A stretch of DNA of 64,000 nt from Caldilineaceae bacterium (lineage in GTDB: Bacteria; Chloroflexota; Anaerolineae; Caldilineales; Caldilineaceae). Under the pieces are notes generated by a model that saw nothing but the letters and a program-made list of their open reading frames with translations, searched no databases and was not told the origin of the DNA. Positions 60,385 to 64,000 of the stretch are shown piece after piece. Within the stretch, counting starts at the first letter, position 1; each line of letters opens with the position of its first letter. Made by a program: the position numbers and the translations under genes. Where the stretch lies: NCBI GenBank assembly GCA_022821545.1, contig JAJEDJ010000001.1:248001-312000 (forward strand), in the 5' to 3' direction.

Positions 60385-61399
60385 GAACGGAACTCGCCGC
60401 AGCCCGGCCATCCACGCGCCGGGAGAACGCGAAATAACCTTTGGGCAAGCCATTCGCGAAGCCATCGCCGAAGAGATGGCCCGCGACGAGAGCATCTTTC
60501 TTATCGGAGAAGACGTGGCAGCGGCCGGCTCCGTATTCAAGGTGCTCGTCGGCCTGTTGGACGATTTCGGACCCGACCGGGTTATCGATTCACCAATATC
60601 GGAAGCGGGTATCGCGGGCATCGGCGTGGGCGCGGCCATCACAGGAATGAGGCCCATCGTCGACATCATGTTCGGCGACTTCACGACCCTGGTGATGGAC
60701 CAGCTGATCAATCAGGCCGCCAAGACCCATTACATGTCCGGCGGCAAGCTCAAAGTGCCGATGGTCCTGCGAACCACCTTGGGCGCCAGCCGCCGCTCCG
60801 CCGCCCAGCACAGCCAGTCCCTGCACGCGCTCTTCAGCCACATTCCCGGCCTGAAAGTTGCCATGCCCGCCACCCCTTACGACGCCAAGGGTCTGATGAA
60901 GAGCGCCATCCGCGACGACAATCCCGTTGTCGTTTTCGAAGACAAGATGCTTTACCAGGAGAAGGGCCCTGTGCCTGAGGCGGAATACACTCTCCCGCTC
61001 GGCCAGGCAGATGTAAAGCGTACGGGCGAAGACATCACCATCGTTGCAACCAGCTCAATGGTCTACGTCGCCCTGGAGGCGGCGGACAAGCTGGATTCCA
61101 TCGGAATCAGCGCGGAGTTGATAGATCCCCGCACAACCAACCCCCTTGACACCGAGACGTTGGTCCAGTCCGCGCAGAAGACAAGCCGCGCGCTGGTGTT
61201 GGATGAGGGCTACCGTCAATATGGCGTCACGGGAGAGATCGCCTCCGTTATCGCGGATGGCGCATTCTACTATCTCGACGCCCCGGTTAAGCGCATAGGC
61301 GCAATGAACGTGCCGGTTCCGTTCTCGCCCGCGATGGAAGACCTGACTATCCCAAGCTCCGACTACGTTGTCGAAACGGCCAAAGCCCTGTGCGGATGA
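60371..61399 (+). CDS. Thiamine-pyrophosphate dehydrogenase E1 beta subunit
   Basis: 342 residues from the ATG at 60371, preceded by GAGGTGG and overlapping the E1 alpha stop; an earlier in-frame start at 60308 lies inside E1 alpha. Transketolase-type pyrimidine-binding domain: EITFGQAIREAIAEEMARDESIFLIGEDV and VIDSPISEAGIAGIGVGAAITGMRPIVDIMFGDF. The family RTTLGASRRSAAQHSQ segment and the C-terminal domain (TSRALVLDEGYRQYGVTGEI) are also present. It forms the alpha2beta2 E1 with the upstream product. The E2 gene follows 55 bases later. Confidence 0.94.
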   Translation: MSTLENGTRRSPAIHAPGEREITFGQAIREAIAEEMARDESIFLIGEDVAAAGSVFKVLVGLLDDFGPDRVIDSPISEAGIAGIGVGAAITGMRPIVDIMFGDFTTLVMDQLINQAAKTHYMSGGKLKVPMVLRTTLGASRRSAAQHSQSLHALFSHIPGLKVAMPATPYDAKGLMKSAIRDDNPVVVFEDKMLYQEKGPVPEAEYTLPLGQADVKRTGEDITIVATSSMVYVALEAADKLDSIGISAELIDPRTTNPLDTETLVQSAQKTSRALVLDEGYRQYGVTGEIASVIADGAFYYLDAPVKRIGAMNVPVPFSPAMEDLTIPSSDYVVETAKALCG

Positions 61400-61454
61400 A
61401 ACAGTCCACCATCCCGGTCCACCGTTCTGAGGACGCCCAAACAAGGGGGATTGC

Positions 61455-62774
61455 ATGCCCAAAGAAGTGATTATGCCGGCACTGGGGATGGCCCAGGACG
61501 AGGGCGTCCTGCTGCGCTGGTTCAAGAAGGAAGGCGAGATGGTCACCGCTGGCGAGCCGCTGATGGAGGTGGCCACCGATAAGGTGGACGTGCAGGTGGA
61601 GGCGCCCGCCTCGGGCCTCTTGACCGCGGTGACCGCACAGGAGGGGGATGAGATTCCCGTGGGCCAGGTAATCGGGCTGATCGCAGCCGAAGGGGAGGAA
61701 CTTCCCGCGGCCCCCGCGGCGGTTGAACGCAAGGAGACTCAGGCCCCGGAAAAGGACGGAGGGGCCACTGCCACTCTTCCTTCCAGCCCCGTCGCCGCCC
61801 GTATTGCCGCGGAACACGGCGTCGATCTGGCAGAGGTCCAGGCGGCTGGCGATCGCATCTCCAAGGAAGACGTGGAGGCCCACATCCGTTCCAATCGTTC
61901 AGGCGGTCGAGTCCTGGCCTCGCCCAAGGCCCGGCGGCTGGCGCGGGAACGCGGCGTAGACCTGGCAGCAGTCGTCGGTAGCGGACCCGAGGGAGCCGTG
62001 CTTGCCGCCGACGTTCCCCTGGCGGCGCAGCCGGAACCGGAAGCGCCGGAAACGGCAGTGCCGGCAACGGCGGTGCATACGCCTGTTGCAGTCGAACCCG
62101 AAGCGCAGCCCGTTTCCCGTATGTGGCAGATTATGGCCGAACGCCTGACGGGCAGTTGGACCAGCGTGCCCCATTTCTACCTGGTGCGCGAGGTAAGCGC
62201 CGAGCAGCTGATCCACTGGCGCACGGTTCTCGCCTCCGGCGCCGCTGACGGGGCCAAGATCACATACACGGACCTGCTCACCAAGCTGGCCGCGCTCTCA
62301 CTGGCCCGCTTTCCCCGCCTCAACTCCTTCTGGGATGACGGCAAAATCGTCACCAATCCTGAGATCAACGTCGGCCTGGCCATCGCCGTCGAAGAGGGGC
62401 TGCTCGTACCCGTGGTCCACAATGCAGACCGCCTGCATGTCGACCAGATCGCTGCCCACAGGGCCGATCTGGTCGAGCGCGCAGGCAGCGGCGGCCTGAC
62501 GCCCAATGACTTCACCGGCGGTACATTTACCATCAGCAATTTGGGCATGTTCGGAGTGGACGCCTTCAACGCAATCGTCAACCCGCCCCAGGCCGCGATC
62601 CTGGCGGTGGGCCGCATCGCCGACCGGGTCGTGGCCGTTGAAGGGCAGCCCGCGGTGCGCCCGATGATGACCCTGACCCTATCCTGCGACCACCGCGCGG
62701 TCGACGGCGTCCGTGCCGCACAGTTTCTGGATGCCCTGGTCGGAATGATCGAAGAGCCCCTCCGAGCGCTTTAG
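61455..62774 (+). CDS. 2-oxo-acid dehydrogenase E2, dihydrolipoamide acyltransferase
   Basis: 439 residues, preceded by an AAGGGGGATT site. The lipoyl domain (1-80) has the lipoylated lysine K43 in ATDKVD. Two segments look like E3/E1-binding (PSBD) domains: 109-145 (SPVAARIAAEHGVDL) and 154-188 (ASPKARRLARERGVDLAAVVGSGPEGAV). A Pro/Ala/Glu linker leads into the catalytic domain (about 218-439), with H413 and D417 in the SCDHRAVDG active-site motif. It transfers the acyl group from E1 to CoA. No E3 (lipoamide dehydrogenase) gene lies in the window. The second PSBD-like segment is unusual. Confidence 0.93.
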   Translation: MPKEVIMPALGMAQDEGVLLRWFKKEGEMVTAGEPLMEVATDKVDVQVEAPASGLLTAVTAQEGDEIPVGQVIGLIAAEGEELPAAPAAVERKETQAPEKDGGATATLPSSPVAARIAAEHGVDLAEVQAAGDRISKEDVEAHIRSNRSGGRVLASPKARRLARERGVDLAAVVGSGPEGAVLAADVPLAAQPEPEAPETAVPATAVHTPVAVEPEAQPVSRMWQIMAERLTGSWTSVPHFYLVREVSAEQLIHWRTVLASGAADGAKITYTDLLTKLAALSLARFPRLNSFWDDGKIVTNPEINVGLAIAVEEGLLVPVVHNADRLHVDQIAAHRADLVERAGSGGLTPNDFTGGTFTISNLGMFGVDAFNAIVNPPQAAILAVGRIADRVVAVEGQPAVRPMMTLTLSCDHRAVDGVRAAQFLDALVGMIEEPLRAL

Positions 62775-62775
62775 A

Positions 62776-62801
62776 ACTGTTTCGCTGAAGACAGTATTTT
62801 T
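62776..62801 (+). terminator. Candidate terminator after the E1-E2 operon
   Basis: ACTGTTT (62776-62782) pairs with AGACAGT (62789-62795), a 7-bp stem with one G-T pair and a 6-base loop, followed by ATTTTT. It begins 2 bases after the E2 stop and precedes the next ATG (62824). This is a plausible intrinsic terminator, and a weak one. Confidence 0.5.
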
Positions 62802-62823
62802 CAATTCAGAGCGAGGAACCTGA

Positions 62824-63705
62824 ATGCCGCGCATAAACAGAGCGATCGAGCTGCTGGAGGCCGGACAACCTATCTATTACACTGGTGTCCGCGGAGGACT
62901 GACCTACGAGAACGGCATGGCGCACAGAGACACGTGGGCCGACTATCTGATGGTGGAGTTCGAACACGGAGCACTCAACCCCGTCGGGCTGGGTGAATTC
63001 ATGCGGGGGCTGGCCAGTGCAGGCACGACGCGCAGCGGGCACAGGACCCCAACGGTCATCTGCACGTTGCCCACAGACGGCACAGACGAGAACGTGATGC
63101 GAGCCAACGCCTGGATGGTCAAACAGGTCCTGGCGCGCGGCGTTCACGGGATACTGCTTTGTCATGCGGAAACGCCCGGCGCTGTTCGCGTGTTCGTCGA
63201 GTCCTCGCGCTATCCCGTCCACGCCATTGGCGTCTCCGACGGCCCTGACGGGCTATCCCAGGGGCGACGGGGCGCAGGAGGACAGTCCACTGCCGCTGAG
63301 ATCTGGGGTGTGACGCCCCAGGAATACGTCCGCAGGGCGGACGTCTGGCCCTTGAATCCGGAAGGCGAGATTATGCTCGGTCTCAAGATCGAGAACCGCC
63401 GCGCCCTGGCGAACGCCGAAGCCAGCGCCGCCGTGCCCGGTATTTCCTTCGCAGAGTGGGGTCCCGGCGATATGGGGATGAGCTTGGGGCACCCGGACGC
63501 CCACGACCCTCCCTATCCCCAGGAAATGAGCGCGGCCCGTGCCCGCGTCAAGGGGGCGTGCGATGCGGCCGGCGTCTTCTTTCTCAATGGCGTGCGTCCT
63601 CACGACGTCGCAGAACGCATCGATGAAGGCGTGATGATCGGATCGGCAACGGAGGAGGCGGCCAGCATCGGGCGGGAGTATTCCGGGCGCAAGATGCCGT
63701 GGTAG
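62824..63705 (+). CDS. HpcH/HpaI aldolase family protein
   Basis: 293 residues. VEFEHGALN is the usual D(x)EH segment with the catalytic histidine H48. LKIENRRALANAEA holds the metal-binding glutamate, and WGPGDMGMSLGHPDAHDPP matches the GpxDlsxslG metal-binding Asp. The DG normally preceding that motif is changed to AEW, a family variant. Such enzymes reversibly split 4-hydroxy-2-oxo acids or related compounds, with Mg or Mn. It may feed the neighbouring oxo-acid dehydrogenase. It starts 49 bases after the E2 stop, with GAGGAA nearby. Confidence 0.88.
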   Translation: MPRINRAIELLEAGQPIYYTGVRGGLTYENGMAHRDTWADYLMVEFEHGALNPVGLGEFMRGLASAGTTRSGHRTPTVICTLPTDGTDENVMRANAWMVKQVLARGVHGILLCHAETPGAVRVFVESSRYPVHAIGVSDGPDGLSQGRRGAGGQSTAAEIWGVTPQEYVRRADVWPLNPEGEIMLGLKIENRRALANAEASAAVPGISFAEWGPGDMGMSLGHPDAHDPPYPQEMSAARARVKGACDAAGVFFLNGVRPHDVAERIDEGVMIGSATEEAASIGREYSGRKMPW

Positions 63706-63791
63706 AATTTATTGAAGACTCCCGGCCCTGACTTCTGCGCAGATTTTCGCCATCGCCGGCCCGGAACTGAAGACAAGGATTTGGCACCACA

Positions 63792-64000
63792 ATGCACAGA
63801 CAACAAAGACAGCGTACGGCACAACTGCTTGACGAATCCGGCGTCGACATTGCGTTATTCTCCGATATCGACAGTGTTCGCTGGCTGACCGGCCTGAATC
63901 TTGCCGCGCCCGCTCTCGTCTTTTTCGAGCGCGGCGAATTCACGCTCCTAGCCGACGAAGGCTCCGCCGATGCCTCCAGCTTCGGCGCCGAACTCGACTG
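63792..64000 (+). CDS. Creatinase/Xaa-Pro peptidase (M24) family protein, N-terminal part only
   Basis: The frame starts at the ATG at 63792 and runs to the window end (69 codons, no stop). The translation RTAQLLDESGVDIALFSDIDSVRWLTGLN and the next strand pattern match the N-terminal creatinase/prolidase domain (PF01321) that precedes the M24 metallopeptidase fold. The catalytic domain lies beyond the window, so peptidase activity cannot be judged. No Shine-Dalgarno site is evident before this ATG. Confidence 0.72.
   Translation, partial: MHRQQRQRTAQLLDESGVDIALFSDIDSVRWLTGLNLAAPALVFFERGEFTLLADEGSADASSFGAELD

Noticed and set aside
1..64000. A search by eye for tRNA, rRNA, insertion sequences, prophage genes, integrases and origin elements.
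   Set aside because: No tRNA T-arm with a matching acceptor stem, no transposase or integrase and no terminal inverted repeats were found; absence is based on reading only.

Overview
The window looks like a 64-kb piece of a GC-rich bacterial chromosome. The best guess is a member of the Chloroflexota, perhaps Caldilineales-like. This is inferred from the lipoprotein with an Ala/Glu/Ser-rich linker, the extended OppC-type permeases, the expanded Gfo/Idh/MocA and phytanoyl-CoA-dioxygenase families, and many starts without a Shine-Dalgarno site. There is no rRNA marker to confirm it. I see no tRNA, rRNA, CRISPR array, insertion sequence, prophage or replication origin. Coding density is high and both strands are used.

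Layout. (1) 1-9.4 kb: two mirror-image dipeptide/oligopeptide permease pairs diverge from about 4.8-5.0 kb. The left arm (minus) is oppB-oppC-phyH-transaldolase-sterol desaturase (cut by the window edge). The right arm (plus) is a full transporter, oppB-oppC-oppD-oppF, followed by a lipoprotein solute-binding protein (to 11.7 kb), a hairpin terminator and a class IV aminotransferase. (2) 12.8-18.4 kb, minus: methyltransferase, FAH-family hydrolase, GH63-type glycosidase, Gfo/Idh/MocA oxidoreductase. (3) 18.6-24.8 kb, plus: four tandem Gfo/Idh/MocA oxidoreductases (three clearly duplicated), a second PhyH dioxygenase and an isochorismatase-fold hydrolase; this looks like a catabolic set of unknown substrate. 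(4) 24.9-35.6 kb, plus: a DinG-type exonuclease-helicase, then a surface-glycan cluster of five GT4 glycosyltransferases and a flippase. (5) 35.6-42.0 kb, minus: metG, a DUF2142/GT-C membrane protein, a VanW/G5 protein and coaX. (6) 42.3-46.9 kb, plus: a YesL-like protein and a molybdenum hydroxylase whose ferredoxin-like domain has lost all four cluster cysteines. (7) 47-49.5 kb: a Phd/RelE toxin-antitoxin pair with a readable promoter and operator, an SDR, a PPK2 kinase and a mycoredoxin-like protein. (8) 49.8-64 kb: a YdiJ/Dld-type FAD/Fe-S dehydrogenase convergent with a hydroxyacid-oxoacid transhydrogenase, an Ldh-family dehydrogenase, a beta-propeller protein, a TIM-barrel isomerase, a D-2-hydroxyacid dehydrogenase, an SDR, an acetoin/pyruvate-dehydrogenase-like E1alpha-E1beta-E2 operon, an HpcH/HpaI aldolase and the start of an M24-type peptidase.

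Most of the window reads as a heterotroph's uptake and oxidation equipment for peptides, sugar acids and hydroxy acids. Two observations stand out. First, five genes in different parts of the window end inside short tandem repeats (11-18 bp, 2-4 copies) that duplicate the stop codon. Second, the molybdenum hydroxylase keeps its molybdenum-site and inner [2Fe-2S] motifs but has substitutions at every cysteine of the outer cluster and altered FAD-binding loops in its partner subunit.
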